A stretch of DNA of 35,281 nt from Caldilineaceae bacterium bin5 (GTDB taxonomy: Bacteria > Chloroflexota > Anaerolineae > Caldilineales > Caldilineaceae): positions 1 to 35,281 of the forward strand of contig MPML01000050.1 of NCBI GenBank assembly GCA_002238445.1, read 5' to 3'. Numbering within the stretch: the first letter of the stretch is position 1; every line of letters begins with the position of its first letter. Positions 1 to 8,950 of the stretch are shown one piece after another. The notes under the pieces are model-generated. The model saw only the letters and a list, made by a program, of their open reading frames with translations, was not told the DNA's origin and did not search any database. A program made the position numbers and the translations under genes.

Positions 1-909
1 CTGTGGAGCGACGCCTTCAGGAGATTGCTTCGCAACCGTCTGTCCCTGATCGGCCTGATCGTCGTCCTCATCACCTACGCGACAGCTCTTGCAGGGCCCT
101 ACCTTGCGCCGTACGACCACCTGGACCAGAATCTAGACCAGATAGGCATGCCGCCCAATGCAGAACACTGGTTGGGTACGGATGACGTTGGCCGCGACTA
201 TTTCAGTCGACTGCTGCACGCCATGCGGACGGCGGTATTGATATCGATTCTTGTGCCTCTCCTGACCCTGGTAATTGGAGTGACGCTTGGCACGGTCAGC
301 GCCTATTCGGGAAGGGCAGTTGACAACACGATAATGCGCCTGGCCGATGTCGTAATGACCATCCCCACTATTCTCTTCGCTGCCTTGATCAATACCTCGA
401 TTGCCGAACCGTTGGAAGCTGTTATGGCGGCTTTGCAAGACCAGACGGGGTGGAGATTCCTTACCAATACGGTTTATGTGGACTATCTCATTGTTTTCAG
501 TGCTCTGTCTCTTATCTCGTGGCCGGGGGAGGCGCGTCTGATTCGCGGCCAGATTCTTTCACTGCGAGAACAGGACTATGTGCTTGCGGCTCGTTCGGTT
601 GGAGCTACCAACCAGCAGATCATGCTCAAGCACCTGGTTCCCAATTCCCTGGGCCCGGTCATTGTAAGTTTCACGTTCAGTATGTCCAGCGCCATGATTC
701 TCGAGGCTTCACTTAGCTATCTTGGCATCGGAATACAGCCTCCCGGCGCCAGTTTGGGATCCATGATTAACAGGTCGATGCCATCCTGGCGCACGTGGCC
801 GCATCTGATCGCGATCCCGGCGATCGTGTTGGGCATTGTAACGCTGGCGATCAACTTCCTGGGAGATGGCCTCAACGACGCACTGAATCCGCGGCAGTCG
901 GGCAAATGA
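1..909 (+). CDS. ABC transporter permease, DppC/OppC type (5' end outside window)
   Basis: Inner-membrane permease of a dipeptide/oligopeptide-type ABC importer. The reading frame is open to base 1 and the visible product (LWSDAFRRLLRNRLSLIG...) already resembles the cytoplasmic lead-in of DppC proteins, so the true start probably lies just upstream; the ATG at 25 is unlikely to be it. Features seen are a first membrane helix (LIGLIVVLITYATALAG), the conserved LGTDDVGRDYFSRLL segment, several further hydrophobic helices, and the cytoplasmic EAA-type loop AARSVGATNQQIMLKHLVPN that contacts the ATPase. The C-terminus GDGLNDALNPR is typical. It is followed after 12 bases by the peptidase gene, so the three plus-strand genes probably form one operon with transporter genes left of the window. 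The substrate cannot be read from sequence. Confidence 0.93.
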   Translation: MWSDAFRRLLRNRLSLIGLIVVLITYATALAGPYLAPYDHLDQNLDQIGMPPNAEHWLGTDDVGRDYFSRLLHAMRTAVLISILVPLLTLVIGVTLGTVSAYSGRAVDNTIMRLADVVMTIPTILFAALINTSIAEPLEAVMAALQDQTGWRFLTNTVYVDYLIVFSALSLISWPGEARLIRGQILSLREQDYVLAARSVGATNQQIMLKHLVPNSLGPVIVSFTFSMSSAMILEASLSYLGIGIQPPGASLGSMINRSMPSWRTWPHLIAIPAIVLGIVTLAINFLGDGLNDALNPRQSGK

Positions 910-921
910 CGAGGACGCACT

Positions 922-2403
922 GTGAAATTCAGATGGATACCACGAGTGTGGTCTCAAGGTTCCGAGGATAGCGGTGATCTGCTTTCTTACCCATCGTTAC
1001 CGGAGTTGGAGTCGTTCTACAGGGAATTGCAGAAAGACTTTTCGGGATTTGTTGCTCTGGAGAAAGCAGGGCACTCCGTGCAGGGGCGGCCGATCTGGCT
1101 GTTGACCTTTACTGACCAGGAAGCAAATGACGAAGAGAAACAGCGCGTCCTGATGGTTGGACAAGAGCATGGGCAGGAACGCAGCGCAAGCCTTGCTCTG
1201 CTGGAACTGGCGCGCTGGCTTGTTACGCCTGCTGCGGCCGAGATTCGCGGCAGACAGAGCATTGGGCTGATTCCGGTGGTCAACCCTGATTCGTGGGAGG
1301 ATCTGCGGTTCAATAATCTGAATGATGTGAACCTGTATGCGGATTTCTCTCTTGATGGTGAACCTACGCAGCCGGAGTCTCAGGCGGTGGCAGACATTCT
1401 CGAGCGTATGCAGCCGGAACTGTTCTGCTCACTTCACGGGACCGAGTTTGGCTGGAAGTACCGCATGGGCGAGAGCAACGGATTTTCGTGGACGACCAGC
1501 CAGTTCGACCGTTCCCACTCGCGTCTCTTTATTGAGGAGATCAACCGGGCGGCGGAGTCGGCAGGATTCCCGCAGGATCGCGGCGAAGAAGAGGCTGAGC
1601 GCATCCTGCCCTGGTTGCCGGGCAATATCCACCATTCGTATTACTCAGGCCAGCGCGTTACTTCCTGCGTCCATGCCTATCACCGCTATCATACGCTCGC
1701 CAATACGATGGAGGTGCACCATCCGCGCAGCGGGCTGATTCGCTGTATAACGATGCTCGAACTTGGCAATCAACCGTGGCGGACCGAAGCGGTGGCGGGC
1801 TACCCTGTGCGGACGATGTTTCAGCAAGATGAAACTTTTGTAGCGGCATACGGACAGACGGCGGCTGAACGGCGGGCCAGTCGCGTGGAGTTGTGGGGGC
1901 ATACCAACCAGTTCCTGGTTGCTCGAGGCGTCAATGAGCCGGTGGGCATGGCTGTAACTGCTTTTTCGCTGGACCCGGAAGATTACGACCGCTGGCGAGC
2001 AGTGGAAATCGATCCCTTTTTGCAGCAATATGGTCAGGAACAGGGGATAGACGTAACCGAGGTGCGCGCGGCTTGCGGGCGGTACCTTCGTCTGCAAAGT
2101 CTGCGCTGCGATCAGATAAAGCCGGTTGCGAACGCGCAGGCCAAGCCTCTGCTGCGAGTAGCCAGCCAGGGTCTGGCGTTGCGTCTGAGGCTACCGCGAT
2201 TGGCTGCCCTGCAGCGCGTCTGGCTCGACGGCCGGCCGATCGGGGCGTCACCTGTCGACGGATACGAAAGCTGGAATACGCGCAACGGTTTCACCATGGT
2301 CCAGTTCAATGTCCCTCCGCGTGCCGACTCTGAACGGTTCCAGCGTCACCTGATCGCGGTTGCGTACAGGGCGCCGCGTATCGACCGGGGGGAAGTGGTG
2401 TAG
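922..2403 (+). CDS. M14-family zinc carboxypeptidase-like protein
   Basis: Predicted metallocarboxypeptidase of the M14 fold. The zinc-binding HxxE motif is seen as HGQE (His83, Glu86) in the strand-helix context RVLMVGQEHGQERSA. The third ligand is probably His172 in FCSLHGTEFGW. Segments resembling M14 substrate-site motifs are PVVNPDSW and NDVNLYADF, and Glu264 in TMEVHHP is a candidate catalytic acid. No signal peptide is evident, so it is predicted to act in the cytosol. About 110 C-terminal residues look like an appended beta-rich domain. The start is GTG at 922, chosen because GAGGA lies 6 bases upstream. It sits between a peptide-type permease and a sugar-acid dehydratase, which suggests processing of imported peptides or glycopeptides. 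The fold is confident; the exact substrate is unknown. Confidence 0.85.
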   Translation: MKFRWIPRVWSQGSEDSGDLLSYPSLPELESFYRELQKDFSGFVALEKAGHSVQGRPIWLLTFTDQEANDEEKQRVLMVGQEHGQERSASLALLELARWLVTPAAAEIRGRQSIGLIPVVNPDSWEDLRFNNLNDVNLYADFSLDGEPTQPESQAVADILERMQPELFCSLHGTEFGWKYRMGESNGFSWTTSQFDRSHSRLFIEEINRAAESAGFPQDRGEEEAERILPWLPGNIHHSYYSGQRVTSCVHAYHRYHTLANTMEVHHPRSGLIRCITMLELGNQPWRTEAVAGYPVRTMFQQDETFVAAYGQTAAERRASRVELWGHTNQFLVARGVNEPVGMAVTAFSLDPEDYDRWRAVEIDPFLQQYGQEQGIDVTEVRAACGRYLRLQSLRCDQIKPVANAQAKPLLRVASQGLALRLRLPRLAALQRVWLDGRPIGASPVDGYESWNTRNGFTMVQFNVPPRADSERFQRHLIAVAYRAPRIDRGEVV

Positions 2404-2436
2404 GCAGGTGGATATGGCATTTCATAGGGGTCTGGC

Positions 2437-3441
2437 ATGTCGCTCAAGTCGATTGAACCGGGAATGAAGCTGGCCGTCTCCATTTCAGCCGAGGCCGAGA
2501 ACGAGTATCTGACCTTCCTGAAACAGATGGGAATCGACTGGGTTACTTTATGGACAACGGTGCCGCGGGCCGGGGCGTCGTACTACCTTCAGGTGAAGAG
2601 ACGTTTCGAAAAGGCCGGACTGCGGGTCTACGGTTTTGGCAATGGCAATCTGCACAATCAGGATGCCATTGTCCTGGGATTAGAGAACCGGGACACCAAG
2701 ATTGAAGAGTATAAGCTTCATCTGCGCGGCTTGGGTGAGGCCGACATTCCTTACACTACCTATGCACACATGGCCAATGGGGTCTGGAGTTCGGCGCCAG
2801 GTAACACGCGAGGCGGGGCCAGCGCACGCAGCTTCGATGCCGAAGGTGAACACACTGGCTACAGAAGCGCCAATCGCTTCTATGCACCGCTCTCGCATGG
2901 ACGGGTCTACAGCGAGGTGGAAATCTGGGACAATTTCCGTCACTTTATCGCGGAGGTTGCGCCTGTGGCTGAGGAAGGGGGTGTGCGGATTGGGATACAT
3001 CCCGACGATCCGCCCCAACTCAATCTAGGTGGCGTGCCCAGGTGCATTTTCAGCAGTTTTGACGGTTACCAGAAGGCGATGGAAATTGCTGGCAGTCCCA
3101 ATATTGGGATTTGCTTCTGCATCGGCTGCTGGCTGGAAGGCGGCGCGTTGATGGGTAAAGACACTGGCGAGGCATTGCGCGAATTCGGCCGCCAGGAAAG
3201 AGTCTTCAAGGTTCATTTCCGCAATGTCGACCGGCCTTTGCCGCGGTTTGTGGAGACCTTCGTTGATGATGGGTATTACGATATGCGGAAGGCAATCGAG
3301 GCGTTGAAGGAGATAGAGTTCGACGGCGTCCTCATTCCAGACCATGTTCCGATGATGGGAGATGACCCGCGAATTGGCGCGGCCTATACGATCGGGTGGA
3401 TCAAGGCGATGTTGGACGAGGCAGGGGAGCACACCTCTTAA
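2437..3441 (+). CDS. Mannonate dehydratase-like (UxuA family) TIM-barrel enzyme
   Basis: Resembles UxuA, the Mn-dependent enzyme that dehydrates D-mannonate to 2-keto-3-deoxygluconate in hexuronate breakdown. Family motifs are present in order: RIGIHPDDPP (His188), a cysteine in NIGICFCIGCW (Cys226 or Cys228), KVHFRNV (His260), LIPDHVPMMGDD (Asp302, His303) and Tyr317 in AAYTIGW. By family knowledge the His/Cys/His/Asp set binds the metal, and the His after the last Asp plus a Tyr act in catalysis. Length (334 residues) is close to the family norm. The ATG at 2437 has GGGG about 6 bases upstream. It lies 33 bases after the peptidase gene, so co-transcription is likely. Another sugar-acid dehydratase or epimerase activity in the same fold cannot be excluded. 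Confidence 0.85.
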   Translation: MSLKSIEPGMKLAVSISAEAENEYLTFLKQMGIDWVTLWTTVPRAGASYYLQVKRRFEKAGLRVYGFGNGNLHNQDAIVLGLENRDTKIEEYKLHLRGLGEADIPYTTYAHMANGVWSSAPGNTRGGASARSFDAEGEHTGYRSANRFYAPLSHGRVYSEVEIWDNFRHFIAEVAPVAEEGGVRIGIHPDDPPQLNLGGVPRCIFSSFDGYQKAMEIAGSPNIGICFCIGCWLEGGALMGKDTGEALREFGRQERVFKVHFRNVDRPLPRFVETFVDDGYYDMRKAIEALKEIEFDGVLIPDHVPMMGDDPRIGAAYTIGWIKAMLDEAGEHTS

Positions 3442-3980
3442 CGCCAAGGACGCCATTTCGCCTGCTCGGTAACTACTAAGCCACAGCAGTTGACCAGCCA
3501 GCCGTCCCTGGAACCATTCAGGCTCTTGGTGACGCAACTGGTGGGCAGCTGCTGCACAAGGGAGGGCCGAAGGCCCGACCGCCCAAAATACAACAGTGAG
3601 GGGAGAAAGAACACCTTTGCTCGCCTCGTTCAGGGGTGCGGATTAGTTGCGGCTGCTTAGTTACCCTGCTCGTTGGTCTGGCAACCTAAGCGTTCCAGGC
3701 AGTGGCGCAGGCAGTTTCCGATTTCATAGGTTACAGGCACTAGAGCCCAGCCTCATTTGACGCTGTTCGGTCGAAGCGATACCCCCGTCATTCCCCGCTT
3801 TACTCTTCCTCATACAGTCGGATGTCACAATTCCAGCGAATAACGGCGAGGGGAGACGGCTGGGCGCGCGCCGGGACGGCTGCTCCTCAATTCCAGCCGG
3901 CGTAGTCGGCGAGACTCTTCTGCGCGTTCGTATACCTGTTCTCTGTAATCTAGCGGCGGATCAGATGTTGGAGTACCGAC
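3442..3980. other. Intergenic region between convergent gene blocks
   Basis: The plus-strand operon and the minus-strand sialidase cluster converge here. It holds the first copy of the small mobile element (3469-3664) with its 8-bp duplications. From 3673 to 3980 no credible gene, tRNA or clear terminator hairpin was seen. Confidence 0.6.
3469..3664. mobile_element. MITE-like element, copy 1 (196 bp)
   Basis: Non-autonomous element with imperfect terminal inverted repeats: the left end GTAACTACTAAGCCACAGC against the reverse complement of the right end, GTAACTAAGCAGCCGCAAC. It is flanked by a perfect 8-bp direct repeat CCTGCTCG at 3461-3468 and 3665-3672, the mark of transposition. The interior carries a compact hairpin (GGGCC-GAA-GGCCC) and the segment ending CGCCCAAAATACAAC shared with the other copies. 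It encodes no transposase. This is the shortest full copy; it lacks the GC-rich block before the hairpin that copies 2 and 3 have. Confidence 0.85.
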
Positions 3981-5147
3981 CTATTGCCCGCTGATCGCGT
4001 TTTCGACGGCCGCGATCAGCTCTTCTTCTTTCCAGGTAACGGCGATGGCGTAGTAGTTATCGTGCTGATAGAAGGGATTGCCGGCGCGCCGCCAGCCGAA
4101 ATTAGCGTGCCTCAGTGAGGGATTATAGTAGTACATGGTCATGCCGAGACCGCTTTCGCTGCGGACGACGCTGGAGGGGTAGCCCAGATCAGTGCGGCGA
4201 GACTCTTCCGCGGTGTAGCCGTAAAGATGGCCGGAGAAGGTGAGAAGGCAATCGAGCCAGGATTGTCCGCGGTCACTGCTGACGCGTCCTTCGATTCGGT
4301 AGGGCGGGTTACGGTTGCCATAGGTGAGCAGGATGTCGCCATTTGAGAGGCGCACGAGGTCGGCGGGATGTTGACTGGCTTGCGTGATCTGCACTGGAAC
4401 TGACCAAGAGCGACCACCATCTTGTGAGAGGGCACTGTGGAGCGCCTGGTCGTCGTCGGCGCCGCGCATCACCGCGAGCAGATCTCCACCGGGCAAGGCG
4501 ATCAAAGCGGTCTCGTTCATATTCGGCGCAATCAGAGAGACATCTCCCCAGGTCTTGCCATCGTCGCGCGAGCGGATCACATAGGAGCTGTCATTCTTGC
4601 TCGGACTCAACCGGTCTTCGTATTCCTGGGCGGTGTAAATGGGCGCGAGCAGAGTAGCGTCGGGGAGAAAGACGATCTTGCCGAAGGGCGAGCCGGTGGG
4701 CAGAGAATCTATTGACAGGTGATAGGGCTCTTCCCAGTTGACCCCGCTGTCGAAGGATAGTGTCGCCATGATGGCGACCGGTTTGCGGTTACGACTGCGG
4801 CTGTTCCCGTCGTAGTTGCCGTAGGCGTCGTAATAGTGCTGGCGATGGTAAAGGAGGATGAGTGTCCCCTCTGCAGAAACGCCGAAGGCCGGGTTGCGGT
4901 CGTCGTCTTCGCTGTCGGCGACAACATTGGGCGCGGTCCAGGTCCGGCCGTCATCCAAAGAGCGCACAACCTCTATGCGCCCTTCACGGCCGTTATGGCC
5001 AGCGCCGCCGCGCAGCGCGGCGACCGCGGCACCGTCACTGGAAATGGCCAAAACGGGGAAAAGGCCGCCATCCTGATAGGCAGTTGTTTCACGGGTGCCT
5101 GGGAGAGTACGGACGTCGACAGTGTGGTGAGGCGCCAAGTTGGTCAC
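3981..5147 (-). CDS. Asp-box sialidase-like protein, tandem paralog C (promoter-distal)
   Basis: Predicted six-bladed beta-propeller of the exo-alpha-sialidase (GH33/BNR) type, 388 residues. Five Asp boxes (SxDxGxxW) are seen near residues 63-70, 131-138, 193-200, 241-248 and 290-297. Conserved stretches shared with its neighbours include TAYQDGGLFP near residue 23, HPADLVRLSNGDILLTYGNR near 260, and DLGYPSS near the end. No signal peptide, so it is predicted cytosolic. The long open frame extends upstream, but the start is set at GTG 5147: AAGGAG lies 8 bases before it and both paralogs start at the same aligned position. It is the most diverged of three head-to-tail copies. Sialidase activity on sialic acid is not proven by these motifs; many Asp-box propellers act on other glycans. 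Confidence 0.85.
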   Translation of the reverse strand: MTNLAPHHTVDVRTLPGTRETTAYQDGGLFPVLAISSDGAAVAALRGGAGHNGREGRIEVVRSLDDGRTWTAPNVVADSEDDDRNPAFGVSAEGTLILLYHRQHYYDAYGNYDGNSRSRNRKPVAIMATLSFDSGVNWEEPYHLSIDSLPTGSPFGKIVFLPDATLLAPIYTAQEYEDRLSPSKNDSSYVIRSRDDGKTWGDVSLIAPNMNETALIALPGGDLLAVMRGADDDQALHSALSQDGGRSWSVPVQITQASQHPADLVRLSNGDILLTYGNRNPPYRIEGRVSSDRGQSWLDCLLTFSGHLYGYTAEESRRTDLGYPSSVVRSESGLGMTMYYYNPSLRHANFGWRRAGNPFYQHDNYYAIAVTWKEEELIAAVENAISGQ

Positions 5148-5263
5148 TTCAGTGTCTCCTTTGGTCCGAGTAGCGGCAATTATAGGTAGGAATGTGCGGG
5201 ATCTGCGCGGTGCGCAACCGTTCCATCGTCGGCAACAAGGAGCGAAAGGCGAATGGCGCGGCG

Positions 5264-6433
5264 CTATTGACCGCTTATCGCGTTTTCGACCGCCGTGATC
5301 AACTCTTCTTCTTGCCACGTTACGGCGATGGCGCAGTAGTCTATGTGTTGATAGAGGGGATTGCCGACGCGCTGATGGGCATCGACGGCGAGGCGCATAG
5401 AGGGATTGTAATAATACATTGTGATGCCCTGGCGGCCTTCGCTGCCGGCGAACAATACGTTGGAAGGATAGCCCAGATCGGTCCGGCGGGACTCTTCGGT
5501 GGTATAGCCGTAGAGATGACCGGAGAATGTGAGAAGACAGTCGAGCCAGGAGTGCCCGCGGTCGCGGCTGATGCGCCCTTCGATGCGGTGGGGTGGGTTG
5601 CGGTTGCCGTAGGTGAGCAGGATGTCGCCATTGGAGAGACGCACCATGTCGGCGGGATGCTGACGGGCCTGGGTGATCTGGGTGGGCGGGGACCAAGTTC
5701 GGCCGCCGTCTTGTGAGCGGGTGCTGTGCAGCGCCTGGGCGGTGTCGTCACGCTGCACGGCGAGGAGATCGCCTTCTGGTAGGGCGATCAGAGCGGTCTC
5801 ATTCCTATGCGATGCGATCTGCGAGATATCTCCCCATGTGCGGCCGTCATCCTGGGAACGTACGAGATAGGAGATGTCATACATTTGCCCGCTTTGCTCG
5901 TCTACGACGGACCGACTGTTGTAAATGGGCGCGAGCAGTGTCCCATCGTCGAGCGAGACGACTTTGCCGAAGAACGAGGCGGTGGCAAGGGAATCAAATG
6001 ACAGAGGAAATGGTTTTTCCCAAGTGAGGCCGTTATCGATGGAGCGGGTAGCCATCAAGGCAATCGGTTTGGGGTGGGAGATGGGGAGGCCGCCCTGGTA
6101 GTTGCCTTCGTCGTCGTATCTGTGTTCGCGTTGATAGAGGAGGACAAGCGTTCCCTGGGATGAAACACCGAATGCCGCGTCACGGTCGTCGTCGTCGCTG
6201 TCGGGGACTGAATTCGGTGGCGACCAGGTTTGGCCGGCATCGGAGGAGCGCACAACCTCCATGCGCGCTGCGCGGCCGAGATGGCCAGCACCGCCGCGCA
6301 GGGCGGCGACGACGTCGCCGTTGGGGGCCAGGGCCAGAATGGGGAAGAGGCCGCCATCCTGATAGGCAGTGGTCTCACGTGTGCCGGGAAGAGAACGGAC
6401 GTCGACGATGCGGTCGGGCGCCAAGGTGGTCAC
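5264..6433 (-). CDS. Asp-box sialidase-like protein, tandem paralog B
   Basis: Middle copy of three head-to-tail paralogs, 389 residues, colinear with its neighbours over the whole length. It keeps five Asp boxes (for example SSDAGQTW, SIDNGLTW, SQDDGRTW, SQDGGRTW and SRDRGHSW) and the shared motifs TAYQDGGLFP, LLTYGNRNPPHRIEGR and DLGYPS. It starts with GTG at 6433, preceded by AAAGGAG. The 116-base spacers on both sides are also related to each other (both carry GGAGCGAAAGG shortly before the upstream gene's stop), so the duplication unit was gene plus spacer, about 1.28 kb. No signal peptide. It probably shares substrate class with the neighbouring copies; its distinct residues in the third and fourth repeats could alter specificity. 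Confidence 0.86.
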   Translation of the reverse strand: MTTLAPDRIVDVRSLPGTRETTAYQDGGLFPILALAPNGDVVAALRGGAGHLGRAARMEVVRSSDAGQTWSPPNSVPDSDDDDRDAAFGVSSQGTLVLLYQREHRYDDEGNYQGGLPISHPKPIALMATRSIDNGLTWEKPFPLSFDSLATASFFGKVVSLDDGTLLAPIYNSRSVVDEQSGQMYDISYLVRSQDDGRTWGDISQIASHRNETALIALPEGDLLAVQRDDTAQALHSTRSQDGGRTWSPPTQITQARQHPADMVRLSNGDILLTYGNRNPPHRIEGRISRDRGHSWLDCLLTFSGHLYGYTTEESRRTDLGYPSNVLFAGSEGRQGITMYYYNPSMRLAVDAHQRVGNPLYQHIDYCAIAVTWQEEELITAVENAISGQ

Positions 6434-6549
6434 TGCAGTTTCTCCTTTGGTGCGAGTTACGGCGACAGGTTGCGGGGGTGTTCGAAATCTGCGGTGTACT
6501 CTGCAGTTCCACCGATGACTGTCAGGAGCGAAAGGCAGATGGCACTGCG

Positions 6550-7719
6550 CTATTGCCCGCTGATCGCGCTTTCGACCGCTACGATTAATTCGTCTTCCTG
6601 CCAGGTTACGGCGACGGCGCAGTAGTCAGTGTGTTGATAGAGGGCATTGCTGTCACGCTGGCGGGCATCGACGGCGAGGCGCATAGAGGGATTGTAATAG
6701 TACATCGTGATGCCCTGGCCGCTGCGGCTGCCGCCGTGAAGGACGCTGGAGGGATAGCCAAGATCGGTGCGGCGGGACTCTTCAACTGTGTAGCCGTAGA
6801 GATGACCGGAGAATGTAAGAAGGCAGTCGAGCCAGGATTGTCCTCCGTCGCGGCTGACGCGTCCTTCGATACGGTGGGGCGGGTTGCGGTTGCCGTAGGT
6901 GAGCAGGATGTCGCCATTGGAGAGGGCTACCATGTCGGCGGGGTGCTGACGGGGTTGGGTGATCTGGGTGGTCGTGGACCAGGTGAGGCCAGCGTCCTGT
7001 GAACGGGTGCTGTGCAGGGCTCCGGCGGTGTCGTCGCGCAGCACGGCGAGGAGATCGCCTTCAGGCAGGACGATCAGGGCGGTCTCGTTCATATGGGGGG
7101 CGATCTGCGAGACACCTCCCCATGTGCGGCCATCGTCCTGGGAACGAACGAGGTAGGACGTGTCAAAGCGCTGGTCGCTCTCCTCGTCTGCCCAGGCCTG
7201 ACTGTTGTAAATGGGAGCGAGCAGAGTTCCATCGTCGAGCGTGACGATTTTGCCGTAGGGCGAGCCCGTGGCGAGGGCGTCTATCGACAGAGGGTAGGGC
7301 TCTTCCCAGGTAAGGCCGTTGTCGAAGGAGCGGGTGGCCATGATGGCAACAGGTTTGCGGTCGGAGATGCGGACGCCGCCCTGGTAGTTGCCGTCATCGT
7401 CGTAGTTGTGTTGACGATGGTAGAGGAGGATTAGAGTGCCTTGGGATGAAACGCCGAAGGCAGGGTTGCGGTCATCGTCATCGCTATCGGCTATCAAGTA
7501 TGGAGGCGTCCAGGTATGGCCGCCATCGAGCGAGCGCACTACTTCCATCCGCCCTTCGCGGCCGATATGGCCGGCGCCGCCCCGCAGAGAGGCAACCGCG
7601 GCGCCGTTGGGGGCCAGGGCCATAACGGGGAAGAGGCCGCCATCCTGGTAGGCGAGGGTTTCGCGCGTGCCGGGGAGAGCACGAATATCGACAGTTCGGT
7701 CAGGCGCTGTAGTGGTCAC
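6550..7719 (-). CDS. Asp-box sialidase-like protein, tandem paralog A
   Basis: Promoter-proximal member of the three-copy array, 389 residues. Asp boxes seen are SLDGGHTW, SFDNGLTW, SQDDGRTW, SQDAGLTW and SRDGGQSW, with the same flanking motifs as paralogs B and C. GTG start at 7719 with AAGGAG upstream; an ATG a few bases earlier runs straight into TAA and cannot be used. It is 68 bases downstream of the more distant sialidase-like gene at 7788-8912. Amino-acid similarity to paralog B is high across the whole chain, consistent with relatively recent duplication. Predicted cytosolic glycosidase or glycan-binding propeller; the substrate is unknown. Confidence 0.87.
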   Translation of the reverse strand: MTTTAPDRTVDIRALPGTRETLAYQDGGLFPVMALAPNGAAVASLRGGAGHIGREGRMEVVRSLDGGHTWTPPYLIADSDDDDRNPAFGVSSQGTLILLYHRQHNYDDDGNYQGGVRISDRKPVAIMATRSFDNGLTWEEPYPLSIDALATGSPYGKIVTLDDGTLLAPIYNSQAWADEESDQRFDTSYLVRSQDDGRTWGGVSQIAPHMNETALIVLPEGDLLAVLRDDTAGALHSTRSQDAGLTWSTTTQITQPRQHPADMVALSNGDILLTYGNRNPPHRIEGRVSRDGGQSWLDCLLTFSGHLYGYTVEESRRTDLGYPSSVLHGGSRSGQGITMYYYNPSMRLAVDARQRDSNALYQHTDYCAVAVTWQEDELIVAVESAISGQ

Positions 7720-7787
7720 TTACATGTCTCCTTGGGTTCGACCGGTTGCATTTGGCGTTGGGAGAGGCCCGGGATTCTCGCCTCGGG

Positions 7788-8912
7788 CTACCGCTCCACT
7801 GTCGCTCGCACCAGCCACACGCTATTGGAATCGTCCATATCTTCGGGAATGCGACGCCAGCCGTTGGGCGCGCGGTCGTACATATAGAGCAAATTGTTCT
7901 CGTCGACCGCTACCACCTCTGTGTAGGATGTGGTCTGCTGGCGGGAGAGATCTTCGGAGTAGATGATCTGCTCGTTGGGGTGACAGCTGTTGTGATGGGC
8001 GAGGATATCGACCTGCTGCCAGTCCTGGCCACTGCCGTCAGCGTTCAGCCAGAGGTACAGCCCCGGGCGGCCCCCTGAGAGAGCGATTGCACCGTCGGCC
8101 ATCACGGCGAGGCTGGGCTGCACTGAGAAGACGCCGGGCATGGCGATGGCGGGCGTCCAGGTTCGGCCCTCGTCGCTGCTGAAGGTCTGGCCGAAGGGAA
8201 GGCGGCTTTCGACGCGGAAGACGCACATGATGCGGCCGTCCTGCAGGCGACAGATGGCGGACTCGCTGGGTCCTCCATTTCCGGGGACGGGGCAGGAGGC
8301 ATCGGCGACGGTGGAGCGGACCGCCCAGTTTGCGCCATCATTCGATTCGACGGCCACGATCGAGTCGCGCTCTTCCCCCTCAAAGCTCCCGTACGCCGTC
8401 GCCAGGTAGGTACCGTCCTCCAGCCACAGGGTCTGGCCGTTGAACGAAAAGGTCGTGACATCCAACCCGGCCACGATCAGGGGGACTGGAGCGGGCATGC
8501 CTGTGATCACAACTCCGGTGGGGACGTAGTCGAAAACGCGTTGGCCGGCGGGCAAGAGGTTATGGGGGGCGCCGATCCCCTGCGGGCGGGGACGAAGACT
8601 ATAGGGCAGCAGGATGCTGTCGCCGGAGTGCAGGTGGAGAAGCGTCTGTCCTCCGTCGCAGGATACATGCGGCTCGCTCCAGGTCAGGCCCCCGTCGCGG
8701 GACCACAGAACCAAGTAGGAGATGCCGGAGAAGTGGATGTCCGGCACGGGAGATATCGTAGAGAGGAGGTCGCCGTTGGGCATTGTCCAGAGGTTGGGGA
8801 ACCAGAAGTAACCTCTTCTCCGGCCTACCAGGACGGGTTCGGAGAGTGTGACGCGGAAACCATCCAGATCGACGGTTTTGGTATCAGTCCAGGTCGCTGC
8901 CATTTCAGCCAT
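7788..8912 (-). CDS. Asp-box sialidase-like protein (divergent)
   Basis: A 374-residue beta-propeller protein of the sialidase superfamily, clearly distinct from the three tandem paralogs. Asp boxes seen are SRDGGLTW, a shorter SNDGANW and SSDEGRTW, plus propeller-type phrases such as LQDGRIMCVFRVESR and WLEDGTYLATAYG. The frame is open to an ATG at 8954 that overlaps the preceding stop as ATGA. The ATG at 8912 is preferred because AAGGAAAG lies just before it, whereas the upstream ATG has no ribosome site; translational coupling from 8954 remains possible. No signal peptide. It lies 38 bases downstream of the deacetylase-like gene and is part of the same minus-strand cluster. Confidence 0.82.
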   Translation of the reverse strand: MAEMAATWTDTKTVDLDGFRVTLSEPVLVGRRRGYFWFPNLWTMPNGDLLSTISPVPDIHFSGISYLVLWSRDGGLTWSEPHVSCDGGQTLLHLHSGDSILLPYSLRPRPQGIGAPHNLLPAGQRVFDYVPTGVVITGMPAPVPLIVAGLDVTTFSFNGQTLWLEDGTYLATAYGSFEGEERDSIVAVESNDGANWAVRSTVADASCPVPGNGGPSESAICRLQDGRIMCVFRVESRLPFGQTFSSDEGRTWTPAIAMPGVFSVQPSLAVMADGAIALSGGRPGLYLWLNADGSGQDWQQVDILAHHNSCHPNEQIIYSEDLSRQQTTSYTEVVAVDENNLLYMYDRAPNGWRRIPEDMDDSNSVWLVRATVER

Positions 8913-8950
8913 CGTTCTTTCCTTAGTCTGAGGTTTAGACGGAATCAGTG

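Noticed and set aside
1..185. 60-codon frame at the window start
   Set aside because: Overlaps the permease in another frame and lacks any family feature.
3981..5696. Longer 571-codon version of sialidase-like paralog C
   Set aside because: The extension is antisense-like R/H/P/S-rich sequence overlapping paralog B; alignment and the AAGGAG site place the start at 5147.
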